From the NCBI GenBank assembly GCA_944384865.1, contig CALWVC010000005.1, forward strand, positions 1 through 20,518: a stretch of DNA of 20,518 bases. Reading direction: 5' to 3'. Below, one piece after another: positions 7,178 through 13,809 of the stretch. Below the pieces are notes generated by a model. The model was not told where the DNA came from. It saw only the letters and a program-made list of their open reading frames with translations, and ran no database searches. Position numbers and translations under genes: made by a program. Source of the stretch: an uncultured Clostridia bacterium. Lineage in GTDB: Bacteria; Bacillota; Clostridia; Oscillospirales; Acutalibacteraceae. The stretch's first letter is position 1; each line of letters starts with the position of its first letter.

Positions 7178-8467
7178 ATGCTGGAAACCCTTCGTAACGC
7201 CTGGCGGGTTCCCGAGCTTCGCCGGAAAATCCTGTTCACACTGCTGATCATTCTGATTTTCCGGATCGGTTCGGTTCTGCCTGTCCCGTTTATCGACGTG
7301 GAAGCGTTGAAAAGCGGGATGCAGGCTGCCAATGCGGGTGACTTTTTCAACTACCTGAGCATTCTGACCGGCGGCGCGATGGATTACGGCGCGTTGTTTG
7401 CAATGTCGGTAACGCCGTATATCAACGCTTCGATTATCATGCAGCTGCTGACCGTTGCGATTCCGCCCCTTGAAAGAATTGCCAAAGAGGGCGAAGAGGG
7501 CAGAAAACGCATCGCCAAATATACCCGGTTCGCAACGGTTATTCTGGGCCTGGCCCAGGGCGCGGGGTATTGGTGGTGGCTGCACGCCAGCGGTTATATC
7601 AATGCGTCTACCACCTGGGAAACCGTATTCTCAGCCATCGTTATTATTTTGTGCTTCACCGCAGGTTCTGCGTTGATGATGTGGCTGGGCGAGCGAATCG
7701 ATGAAAAGGGCATCGGCAACGGCATCTCGATTCTGCTGTTCGCTGGTATCATTTCCCGGGTTCCCACCGGTATTGCTGCATTGTGGCACTATTTTACCGA
7801 ACTGAATTATTATGTGCAGGTCATTGTGATTCTGCTGATCCTGCTGGCGACCATCGTGTTTATCGTCTGGATGAACGAGGCCGAGCGCCGTGTTCCGGTG
7901 CAGTATGCCAAGCGGGTGGTGGGCAGAAAGCAGTATGGCGGCCAGAACACCCACCTGCCTGTAAAGGTGAATATGTCCGGCGTTATGCCGATCATTTTCG
8001 CCAGCTCGATTTTGATGATCCCGACGCAGATTCTGGCCTTTATGGGCACCAGCGCTACCGACAACGGCTGGTATAAGGTGCTCAGCCTGTTCAGCTACGA
8101 CAGCTGGATGTATGCGATCATCTATTTCGCGCTGATTATCGCCTTTGCGTTTTTCTATACCACCATTCAATATAACCCGGTGGAAATGGCGAACAATCTG
8201 CGTAAAAACAACGGCGCGATTCCGGGTATCCGTCCCGGCAAGCCCACGCAGGACTATCTGCAGAAAATCCTGAAGCGCGTAACGCTGATCGGCGCGATTT
8301 TCCTGGGCGTGATCGCCATTCTGCCCATTGTGGTGGGTCAGTTCAGCCAGATCAACGTACCGCTGGGCGGCACCTCGATTATCATCGTGGTGGGTGTAGC
8401 CATTGATACGGTCAAACAGCTGGAATCCCAGATGATGATGCGGCATTACAAGGGCTTCCTGGATTAA
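7178..8467 (+). CDS. secY: Preprotein translocase subunit SecY
   Basis: SecY is the pore subunit of the SecYEG channel, an integral membrane protein that exports or inserts proteins with SecA or the ribosome. The 429-residue product shows about ten hydrophobic segments. Family signatures include SVTPYINASIIMQLL near residue 77 and GERIDEKGIGNGIS at 171-184. A cytoplasmic loop with ERRVPVQYAKR follows in the middle of the protein. The ATG follows the rplO stop with no spacer; an AGAGGTGG binding site lies within rplO. secY after rplO is the conserved spc order. Confidence 0.98.
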   Translation: MLETLRNAWRVPELRRKILFTLLIILIFRIGSVLPVPFIDVEALKSGMQAANAGDFFNYLSILTGGAMDYGALFAMSVTPYINASIIMQLLTVAIPPLERIAKEGEEGRKRIAKYTRFATVILGLAQGAGYWWWLHASGYINASTTWETVFSAIVIILCFTAGSALMMWLGERIDEKGIGNGISILLFAGIISRVPTGIAALWHYFTELNYYVQVIVILLILLATIVFIVWMNEAERRVPVQYAKRVVGRKQYGGQNTHLPVKVNMSGVMPIIFASSILMIPTQILAFMGTSATDNGWYKVLSLFSYDSWMYAIIYFALIIAFAFFYTTIQYNPVEMANNLRKNNGAIPGIRPGKPTQDYLQKILKRVTLIGAIFLGVIAILPIVVGQFSQINVPLGGTSIIIVVGVAIDTVKQLESQMMMRHYKGFLD

Positions 8468-8483
8468 TCCGGAGGGAAACGGT

Positions 8484-9122
8484 ATGAAGCTGATTTTATT
8501 AGGCGCGCCGGGCGCCGGCAAAGGCACGCAGGCGGAGATCATCAGTGAAAAGCTGGGGATTCCGACCATCTCCACCGGCAACATCATCCGCGAGGCGGTG
8601 AAAGCCGAAACCGAGATGGGCAAACAGGCCAAAGCTTATATGGACGCGGGGCAGCTGGTTCCCGACCAGGTGGTTATTGGCATCATCCGGGACCGGCTGG
8701 CGCAGGACGATTGCAAAAACGGGTTTATTCTGGATGGATTTCCCCGGACCATTCCCCAGGCACAGGCGCTGGACGAAATGGGCGTTGCAATCGACCGGGT
8801 CATTGAAATTCACGTGTCAGACGATCAGATCGTGCAGCGGATGAGCGGGCGGCGGGTCTGCCCGGGCTGTGGCGCGAGCTATCATCTGGAATATAAAAAG
8901 CCGGAAAAAGAGGGCGTCTGCAATCATTGCGGCGCCGGGCTGGTCATCCGGAAAGATGACAGCCCCGAAGTGGTGCAGGAACGGTTGCAGGTCTACCATG
9001 CGCAGACCGAACCGCTGAAAGCATACTACCAGAAAACCGGCAAGCTAAGAGTCGTGCAGGGTCAGGAGCAGGTGGCGGATACCACCGCGCTGACGTTGCA
9101 GGCGTTGGAGGATGAAGCATGA
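8484..9122 (+). CDS. adk: Adenylate kinase, zinc-lid type
   Basis: Adk interconverts ATP plus AMP with two ADP in the cytosol. The 212-residue product has the P-loop GAPGAGKGT at 7-15 and the DGFPRT motif at 84-89. A lid domain carries four cysteines, C126, C129, C146 and C149, the structural zinc site found in many Gram-positive Adks. The AMP-binding segment reads STGNIIRE, with Asn33 where most homologues have Asp. GGAGGG stands before the ATG. The stop overlaps the map start by four bases (ATGA), so the two genes are coupled. Confidence 0.98.
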   Translation: MKLILLGAPGAGKGTQAEIISEKLGIPTISTGNIIREAVKAETEMGKQAKAYMDAGQLVPDQVVIGIIRDRLAQDDCKNGFILDGFPRTIPQAQALDEMGVAIDRVIEIHVSDDQIVQRMSGRRVCPGCGASYHLEYKKPEKEGVCNHCGAGLVIRKDDSPEVVQERLQVYHAQTEPLKAYYQKTGKLRVVQGQEQVADTTALTLQALEDEA

Positions 9123-9868
9123 TTGTGCTGAAAACCGCGCGTGAACTGAAGGTCATGCGCGAGGCCGGCAGAATTTCGGCCAAAGCACTGCAGCTTGTGG
9201 GCGAGGCGGTGGAGCCGGGGGTTTCCACCTATGAGCTTGACAAAGTGGCTTATGATTATATCAAAAGCCAGGGGGCGACGCCGGGGTTTCTCCATTATAA
9301 CGGCTTTCCCGCAAGCGCATGCATATCCATAAACAATGAGGTTATCCACGGCATACCCAGCAAAAAGCGGATCGTTCACGCGGGCGATATTGTCAGCGTG
9401 GATCTGGGCGCGGTGTTTGAAGGCTATAACGGCGATAATGCCGCCACTTTCGCGGCGGGAGATGTTTCCCCCGAGGCGGAGCGGCTGATGGCTGTGACAG
9501 AAGAGAGCCTGTATGAAGGCATCAAAATGGCGCAGGCAGGCGGCAGAATCGGCGACATCGGCGCCGCGATCCAGGGGTATGTGCAGGCCCGCGGTTACTC
9601 GGTGGTACGGCAGTTTGTGGGTCACGGAGTAGGCGCGAGCCTTCACGAAGCGCCCGAGGTTCCCAATTACGGGCACAGCGGGCACGGCGTGAGGTTGATG
9701 GCGGGCATGACATTGGCCATTGAGCCTATGATCAACCAGAAGGGCCCCGAGGTGATCACCCGGCCGGACGGCTGGACGGTGGTCACAGCGGACGGCGGCC
9801 TGTCGGCGCATTTCGAGCATAGTGTGGCGATCACCGGCGACGGCCCGGTGATTCTCACCCGGCTCTGA
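9119..9868 (+). CDS. map: Methionine aminopeptidase, type I
   Basis: Map removes the initiator methionine from nascent proteins. The 249-residue product has all five metal ligands: D95, D106, H169, E202 and E233, each two less than the E. coli numbers. The catalytic H77 lies in INNEVIHG. It is the short bacterial form without an N-terminal SH3-binding extension. The ATG overlaps the adk stop, with GGAGG at 9107-9111. The TGA stop overlaps the next gene by one base inside a hairpin loop. Confidence 0.98.
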   Translation: MIVLKTARELKVMREAGRISAKALQLVGEAVEPGVSTYELDKVAYDYIKSQGATPGFLHYNGFPASACISINNEVIHGIPSKKRIVHAGDIVSVDLGAVFEGYNGDNAATFAAGDVSPEAERLMAVTEESLYEGIKMAQAGGRIGDIGAAIQGYVQARGYSVVRQFVGHGVGASLHEAPEVPNYGHSGHGVRLMAGMTLAIEPMINQKGPEVITRPDGWTVVTADGGLSAHFEHSVAITGDGPVILTRL

Positions 9869-9877
9869 TGGAGCCGG
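9859..9877 (+). promoter_or_regulatory. Hairpin enclosing the map stop / KOW-gene start
   Basis: Arms CCGGCTC (9859-9865) and GAGCCGG (9871-9877) are perfectly complementary. The 5-nt loop is exactly the overlapping stop-start TGATG. No Shine-Dalgarno sequence is visible just upstream of the downstream start. The structure could make translation of the KOW gene depend on ribosomes finishing map; this role is inference. Confidence 0.5.
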
Positions 9878-10140
9878 TATACGAGGTTGGCAGCGTCGTG
9901 ATTTCGGCGGCGGGTAAAGACCGGGGCATTTATTACGCGGTGGTCGGCGCCGCGCCTGACGGCCGGGTGCTTTGCAGCGACGGCCGGAAACGGCGGCTGA
10001 ACAACCCAAAACGAAAAAACGCCAGACATCTGCTGGCGGTCGGGCCGGTTTTGACGCCGGAACGGCGCGTCGCAAATCGTGCACTGCGCCGCGCATTAAG
10101 GCAGGCGGCGTTATCAGAAGAAGGGATCAGCCGGGGCTGA
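9868..10140 (+). CDS. KOW-domain RNA-binding protein, YbzG-like position
   Basis: The small basic 90-residue product carries a KOW-type N-terminal segment (about residues 5-45: YEVGSVVISAAGKDRGIYYAV, then a short beta-rich stretch). A lysine/arginine-rich tail follows (RKRRLNNPKRKNARH and RVANRALRRALRQ). A small KOW gene between map and infA is a recurring feature of Firmicute ribosomal clusters; I recall B. subtilis ybzG at this place but cannot confirm identity. Its function is not established; ribosome or rRNA binding is a reasonable inference. The ATG overlaps the map stop and has no Shine-Dalgarno sequence of its own. Confidence 0.85.
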   Translation: MEPVYEVGSVVISAAGKDRGIYYAVVGAAPDGRVLCSDGRKRRLNNPKRKNARHLLAVGPVLTPERRVANRALRRALRQAALSEEGISRG

Positions 10141-10165
10141 TTCCGGTTTCCGGCGGAGACGGCAA

Positions 10166-10185
10166 AAAACGGGCCGCCCGCTTTT
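10166..10185 (+). promoter_or_regulatory. Weak hairpin with T-run between the KOW gene and infA
   Basis: A short GC stem, CGGG/CCCG around a CCG loop (10170-10180), is extended past one mismatch by A-T pairs and ends in CTTTT. It resembles a weak intrinsic terminator or attenuator that would lower transcription into infA. The stem is short, so the call is tentative. Confidence 0.25.
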
Positions 10186-10209
10186 GTACGAAAGGATGGT
10201 CACAACAGC

Positions 10210-10428
10210 ATGTCCAAAGCGGATAATATCGAATTGCAGGGCACAGTGGTAGAGGCGATGCCCAACGCCACGTTTAAAGTGGAACTGCAAAACGGACACG
10301 TTATTTTAGCCCACATATCCGGTAAACTGCGAATGAACTTTATCCGGATACTGCCGGGCGACAAGGTGACGGTGGAAATGTCGCCTTATGACTTGACCAA
10401 GGGGCGCATCACCTGGCGCTCCAAATGA
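10210..10428 (+). CDS. infA: Translation initiation factor IF-1
   Basis: IF-1 binds the ribosomal A site during initiation. The 72-residue product is the normal OB-fold protein, with the conserved ELQNGHVILAHISGKLRMNFIRILPGDKV core and the end YDLTKGRITWRSK. The ATG is preceded by AAAGGA at 10191-10196, with a rather long 13-nt spacing. It follows the KOW gene after 69 nt. Its stop codon TGA touches the 5' base of the hairpin that precedes rpmJ. Confidence 0.98.
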   Translation: MSKADNIELQGTVVEAMPNATFKVELQNGHVILAHISGKLRMNFIRILPGDKVTVEMSPYDLTKGRITWRSK

Positions 10429-10456
10429 TACAAACAGGCCGCCGGCCGGTTTGTAT
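10428..10456 (+). promoter_or_regulatory. Long hairpin between infA and rpmJ
   Basis: ATACAAAC (10428-10435) pairs with GTTTGTAT (10449-10456). After one A/G mismatch, GGCC (10437-10440) pairs with GGCC (10444-10447) around a GCC loop. That makes 12 base pairs in 29 nt. It fills the gap between the infA stop and the rpmJ binding site. No T-tract follows, so it is not a standard terminator. A role in mRNA processing, stability or rpmJ translation is inference. Confidence 0.6.
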
Positions 10457-10479
10457 GTTGCATGAAAGGAATGATTCAG

Positions 10480-10593
10480 ATGAAGGTCAGGCCTTCTGTA
10501 AAAAAGATGTGCGAAAAATGCAAGGTTATCAAACGCAAGGGAAAAGTCATGGTCATCTGTGAAAATCCCAAGCATAAGCAGCGTCAGGGCTAA
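10480..10593 (+). CDS. rpmJ: 50S ribosomal protein L36
   Basis: L36 is the smallest large-subunit protein, at 37 residues (MKVRPSVKKMCEKC...KHKQRQG). It has the zinc ligands C11, C14, C27 and H32, so this is the zinc-containing form. The start is ATG at 10480, 9 nt after AAAGGA (10465-10470). The in-frame ATG at 10471 directly abuts that site and would add three residues not seen in the family. Its place between infA and rpsM is the standard Gram-positive order. Confidence 0.97.
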   Translation: MKVRPSVKKMCEKCKVIKRKGKVMVICENPKHKQRQG

Positions 10594-10623
10594 GCCCGCG
10601 CATTAACGGAGGTGTATTAAAGA

Positions 10624-10992
10624 ATGGCACGTATTTCCGGTGTTGATTTACCCAGAGATAAAAGAGTGGAGATCGGTCTTACCTATATTTACGGTATCGG
10701 CCGAAAGACCTCCAATGATATTTTGGCGGCGACCGGCGTAAATCCAGATGTCCGCGTCAAGGATCTGACAGACGACGACGTGGCGAAGCTGCGTGAATAT
10801 ATCGATCACAACGTCACGGTGGAGGGCGACCTGCGCCGCGATATCGCTTTTGATATCAAGCGTCTGATTGAGATCGGCAGCTACAGAGGGACCCGTCACC
10901 GCAAGGGTCTTCCCGTGCGCGGCCAGCGCTCTAAAACCAACGCGCGTACACGCAAGGGTCCGAAGAAGACCATTGCCAACAAGAAAAAGTAG
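10624..10992 (+). CDS. rpsM: 30S ribosomal protein S13
   Basis: S13 sits in the small-subunit head and contacts P-site tRNA through its basic tail. The 122-residue product starts MARISGVDLPRDKR and contains the TYIYGIGRK loop. It has the RGTRHRKGLPVRGQRSKTNAR segment before a lysine-rich C-terminus. An ACGGAGGTG binding site precedes the ATG. It opens the alpha operon part of the cluster, 30 nt after rpmJ. Confidence 0.98.
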   Translation: MARISGVDLPRDKRVEIGLTYIYGIGRKTSNDILAATGVNPDVRVKDLTDDDVAKLREYIDHNVTVEGDLRRDIAFDIKRLIEIGSYRGTRHRKGLPVRGQRSKTNARTRKGPKKTIANKKK

Positions 10993-11008
10993 AAAGAGGG
11001 TTTAGAAT

Positions 11009-11404
11009 ATGGCAGCTACAAAGACGACAACGACACGCCGCCGCCGCGAAAAGAAAAATATCGAGCGCGGCTGCGCCCATATCCAGTCGACCTTCAACAA
11101 TACCATTGTTACGATTTCCGACGTGAAGGGCAACGTGCTTTCCTGGGCGTCCGCCGGCGAGCTGGGCTTCCGGGGCTCCAGAAAATCCACACCCTTTGCA
11201 GCGCAGACTGCGGCTGAGACCGCGGCGAAAGCGGCAATGGAACACGGCCTGAAGACGGTTGAGGTTTATGTAAAAGGCCCGGGCGCCGGCCGCGAAGCGG
11301 CGATCCGCGCATTGCAGACCGCCGGCCTGGAGGTCAGCCTGATCAAAGACGTGACGCCCATCCCCCACAACGGATGCCGTCCGCCCAAGAGAAGACGGGT
11401 TTAA
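11009..11404 (+). CDS. rpsK: 30S ribosomal protein S11
   Basis: S11 lies on the small-subunit platform near the mRNA exit. The 131-residue product has a basic N-terminus and the NTIVTISDVKGNVLSWASAG core. It also carries GPGAGREAAIRAL and the classic end PIPHNGCRPPKRRRV. The ATG is preceded by AGAGGG. It has the usual place between rpsM and rpsD. Confidence 0.98.
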   Translation: MAATKTTTTRRRREKKNIERGCAHIQSTFNNTIVTISDVKGNVLSWASAGELGFRGSRKSTPFAAQTAAETAAKAAMEHGLKTVEVYVKGPGAGREAAIRALQTAGLEVSLIKDVTPIPHNGCRPPKRRRV

Positions 11405-11423
11405 TTAAGGAGGGACAAAGAAT

Positions 11424-12050
11424 ATGGCAAGATATACAGGTCCTGTATGCAGACTGTGCCGCAGAGAGGGCGAAAAGCTCTTTTTGAAGGGCGAGCGCTG
11501 CTATTCGGATAAATGCTCGGTCGGCAGACGGAGCTATGCCCCCGGCCAGCACGGCCAGGGCCGCAAGAAAAATTCAGAATATGCGACCCAGTTCAGAATG
11601 AAACAGAAGGCGAAACGTTACTACGGCCTGCTGGAAAACCAGTTCCATATGTATTTCCTGGAGGCGGAGCGCCGTCAGGGCGTAACCGGTGAAAACCTGC
11701 TGCGTCTGCTGGAGAGCCGTCTGGACAATGTGGTATACAGACTGGGCTTTGCTTCCTCCAGAAAGGAAGCCCGCCAACTGGTATTGCACAATCATTTTAC
11801 CGTGAATGGGAAAAAGGTCAATATTCCCTCCTATCTGGTGAAAGAGGGCGATACAGTCGCTGTGCGTTCATCCAGTCTCGACAGCGAGAAGATCAAGGCA
11901 GTGCTCGAGGCCAATGCTTCCCGCCCGACGCCGAACTGGCTGTCCAGAGATAACGATACCAAGAGCGGCAAGGTGCTGAACCTGCCCGCCCGTGAGGATA
12001 TCGACACCCCTGTCGAGGAATCGCTGATCGTCGAGTTGTATTCAAAATAA
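11424..12050 (+). CDS. rpsD: 30S ribosomal protein S4, zinc-binding form
   Basis: S4 is a primary 16S rRNA binder that starts assembly of the small subunit. The 208-residue product has four N-terminal cysteines, C9, C12, C26 and C31, forming the zinc site seen in some bacterial S4 proteins. The S4 RNA-binding domain follows at about residues 95-160 (LLRLLESRLDNVVYRLGFASSRKEARQL). AAGGAGGG precedes the ATG. rpsD within the alpha operon matches Clostridia and E. coli and differs from Bacillus. S4 is the alpha-operon repressor in E. coli, so the structured gap after this gene is of interest. Confidence 0.98.
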   Translation: MARYTGPVCRLCRREGEKLFLKGERCYSDKCSVGRRSYAPGQHGQGRKKNSEYATQFRMKQKAKRYYGLLENQFHMYFLEAERRQGVTGENLLRLLESRLDNVVYRLGFASSRKEARQLVLHNHFTVNGKKVNIPSYLVKEGDTVAVRSSSLDSEKIKAVLEANASRPTPNWLSRDNDTKSGKVLNLPAREDIDTPVEESLIVELYSK

Positions 12051-12090
12051 TCCGTTGTTGTCCGATTTTTTTGGATATACGTTTGTTTAT

Positions 12091-12147
12091 GGGGCGGACA
12101 TTTTATCCGTCCCGAAAACCGGCGGGCAGACATTTTATCTGTTCGTC
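12091..12147 (+). promoter_or_regulatory. Tandem hairpins with identical CAUUUUA loops upstream of rpoA
   Basis: Hairpin 1 pairs GGGGCGGA (12091-12098) with TCCGTCCC (12106-12113), including one G-U pair. Hairpin 2 pairs GGCGGGCAGA (12121-12130) with TCTGTTCGTC (12138-12147), including three G-U pairs. Both have the same 7-nt loop CATTTTA. At the third pair from the loop, hairpin 1 has G-C and hairpin 2 has A-U, a compensatory change. Seven bases separate them. No T-tract follows, so they are not terminators. The repeated loop and paired substitution suggest a duplicated RNA element. Its role is unknown to me. Confidence 0.7.
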
Positions 12148-12151
12148 CCAT

Positions 12152-12168
12152 TGCAGGGTTGCCCTGCA
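12152..12168 (+). promoter_or_regulatory. Hairpin next to the rpoA ribosome binding site
   Basis: TGCAGGG (12152-12158) and CCCTGCA (12162-12168) form a perfect 7-bp stem with a TTG loop. The rpoA binding site AAGGAGGG begins five bases later at 12174. The stem does not cover the binding site, so it may stabilise the mRNA end or insulate the start region rather than block it. Confidence 0.5.
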
Positions 12169-12187
12169 TCAACAAGGAGGGTTTTGA

Positions 12188-13135
12188 ATGATCGAAATTG
12201 AGAAGCCCAGAGTAGAAGCCGAAAATCTTTCAGCAGACGGCACCTACGGAAAATTCACCATTGAGCCGCTGGAGCGGGGCTATGGTATTACGTTGGGCAA
12301 TAGCCTGCGGCGTGTGCTGCTTTCTTCGCTGCCGGGCGTGGCGGTCACCTCGATTAAGGTCGACGGCGTGGTGCATGAGTTTTCCACCATTCCCGGCGTA
12401 AAAGAGGATCTGACCGAGATCGTATTAAACATCAAGGGTCTGACCGCGAAACTGCACGGCGACGGTCCCAAGGTCTGTTATATTGAGGCGGAGGGTCCCT
12501 GTGAAGTGACCGCGGCGTCGGTTAAGTGTGATTCCGAGGTGGAAATTTTAAACCCCGATCTGCACATTGCTTCGATCTCTGAAGGCGGCAAACTGTTTAT
12601 GGAACTGACGCTGGACAAGGGCAGAGGCTATGTTGCCGCAGAAAAGAATAAACAGGCGCAGCCGGTGATCGGCGTGATCCCGGTGGATTCTATTTACACG
12701 CCTGTGACCAAGGTGAATTATTATACAGAAAACACCCGTGTCGGTCAGATTACCGACTATGACAAGCTTGCGATTGAGGTATGGACCAACGGCACCATCT
12801 CTGCAAAAGAGGCGGTCTCGCTGGGCGCCAAGGTGCTCACTGAACATCTGAACCTGTTCGTCGATCTTTCCGACGAAGCCTTTGAAGGAGACATTATGGT
12901 CGAGCGCGACGATAATGGTAAAGAAAAGGTGCTTGAGATGACCATTGAGGAGCTTGACCTTTCGGTCCGCAGCTTTAACTGCCTGAAACGCGCAGGGATT
13001 AACACGGTGGAGGATCTGACCAATAAAACCGAAGAAGATATGATGAAGGTGCGTAATCTGGGCAGAAAATCACTGGAAGAAGTGATCAATAAGCTGGACA
13101 CATTAGGCTTTTCGCTGCGCCGGGATGAAGAATAA
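12188..13135 (+). CDS. rpoA: RNA polymerase alpha subunit
   Basis: The alpha subunit dimerises to start RNA polymerase assembly and contacts promoter DNA and activators. The 315-residue product has the N-terminal assembly domain (about 1-230; GYGITLGNSLRRVLLSSLPG at 31-50). After an acidic linker comes the C-terminal domain (about 253-310). R261 and N264 in LDLSVRSFNCLKR correspond to the UP-element contacts R265 and N268 of E. coli. AAGGAGGG at 12174-12181 precedes the ATG by 6 nt. The 137-nt upstream gap holds three hairpins. Confidence 0.98.
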   Translation: MIEIEKPRVEAENLSADGTYGKFTIEPLERGYGITLGNSLRRVLLSSLPGVAVTSIKVDGVVHEFSTIPGVKEDLTEIVLNIKGLTAKLHGDGPKVCYIEAEGPCEVTAASVKCDSEVEILNPDLHIASISEGGKLFMELTLDKGRGYVAAEKNKQAQPVIGVIPVDSIYTPVTKVNYYTENTRVGQITDYDKLAIEVWTNGTISAKEAVSLGAKVLTEHLNLFVDLSDEAFEGDIMVERDDNGKEKVLEMTIEELDLSVRSFNCLKRAGINTVEDLTNKTEEDMMKVRNLGRKSLEEVINKLDTLGFSLRRDEE

Positions 13136-13183
13136 CCCCAAGCGGCAAGATTGTTTTGATACGACGCTAAAGGAGTGAATGAA

Positions 13184-13528
13184 ATGCCAGGTACAAGAAA
13201 GCTCGGCAGAACCAGCGACCAGCGTAAAGCGATGCTGCGTGCAATGGTAACCTTTTTGCTGGAAAACGGCAGAATCGAAACCACTGTGACCAGAGCGAAA
13301 GAGGTCCGCGCAATGGCCGAGAAATATATTACGATTGCGAAAGAGAACACGCTGCACAACAGACGGCAGGTAATGGCGTTTGTAACCAAAGAGGATGTTG
13401 TGGTAAAGCTGTTTAACGAAATCGCCCCGTCTTATGCCGACCGCAACGGCGGTTATACCAGAATCATCAAGACCGGTCCGCGCCGCGGCGACGCAGCGGA
13501 GATGGCAATCATTGAGCTGGTAAAATAA
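13184..13528 (+). CDS. rplQ: 50S ribosomal protein L17
   Basis: L17 is the last gene of the alpha operon. The product from ATG 13184 is 114 residues (MPGTRKLGRTSDQRKAMLR at the N-terminus, GGYTRIIKTGPRRGDAAEMAIIELV at the C-terminus), normal for Firmicutes. AAAGGAG at 13169-13175 gives 8 nt spacing. An in-frame GTG at 13175 overlaps that binding site and was rejected. A strong terminator follows the stop by 13 nt. Confidence 0.98.
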   Translation: MPGTRKLGRTSDQRKAMLRAMVTFLLENGRIETTVTRAKEVRAMAEKYITIAKENTLHNRRQVMAFVTKEDVVVKLFNEIAPSYADRNGGYTRIIKTGPRRGDAAEMAIIELVK

Positions 13529-13541
13529 AATTTATGAGGCC

Positions 13542-13581
13542 AAACCGCCCGGCGTCTGTTCAGATACCGGGCGGTTTTTTT
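13542..13581 (+). terminator. Rho-independent terminator after rplQ
   Basis: The arms AAACCGCCCGG (13542-13552) and CCGGGCGGTTT (13567-13577) form an 11-bp GC-rich stem with a 14-nt loop. A run of seven T residues (13575-13581) completes it. It ends the ribosomal protein transcription unit. Confidence 0.92.
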
Positions 13582-13781
13582 GTATCCGGCTGCATGCAGC
13601 CTGCCAAAACTCGCCACGGTCGTCGCCGGCCGGCCCGCCTGGGATAGATGCGGCGCTGCGACTGGTGGTGTGATGCGCTATGTGCGCTGCGCTGCAATTA
13701 GCGATATGACCGGCGTTGACGTGCCTGAACTTCGTGCAGACGGTATACGCCGGGTTTATAGGGATTTAACATAAAAAGCAC
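13582..13781. other. Apparently non-coding spacer between the ribosomal cluster and the pfkA promoter
   Basis: The full gene-free stretch from rplQ to pfkA is 343 nt (13529-13871), including the terminator and the pfkA promoter. The 200 nt between them hold no convincing gene. A 64-codon open frame (13580-13774) starts inside the terminator, has no binding site, and looks random. The only structure I see is a perfect 14-nt palindrome, GGCTGCATGCAGCC, at 13588-13601. No tRNA or riboswitch pattern was recognised. Confidence 0.6.
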
Positions 13782-13809
13782 TTGCATCTGATGGGAATTG
13801 TGCTATAAT
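13782..13809 (+). promoter_or_regulatory. pfkA promoter with extended -10
   Basis: A perfect -10 box TATAAT (13804-13809) is preceded by TG at 13801-13802, the extended -10 arrangement. A weak -35 candidate TTGCAT (13782-13787) lies 16 nt upstream. Transcription would begin near 13816 and give a leader of about 55 nt before the pfkA start. No catabolite (cre-like) operator was recognised nearby. Confidence 0.75.

Noticed and set aside
7631..8632. A 333-codon open frame on the minus strand opposite secY and adk
   Set aside because: It is antisense to secY and adk, His/Gln/Asp-rich as expected from reversed codons, and has no family features.
12055..12081. A promoter (TTGTTG and TATACG) for rpoA after rpsD
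   Set aside because: Both boxes are poor and the spacing is 15 nt; the 7-T run at 12066-12072 also lacks a preceding stem, so it is neither a clear promoter nor a terminator.
13580..13774. A 64-codon open frame on the + strand after rplQ
   Set aside because: It starts with TTG inside the terminator T-run, has no ribosome binding site, and its translation shows no recognisable family pattern.
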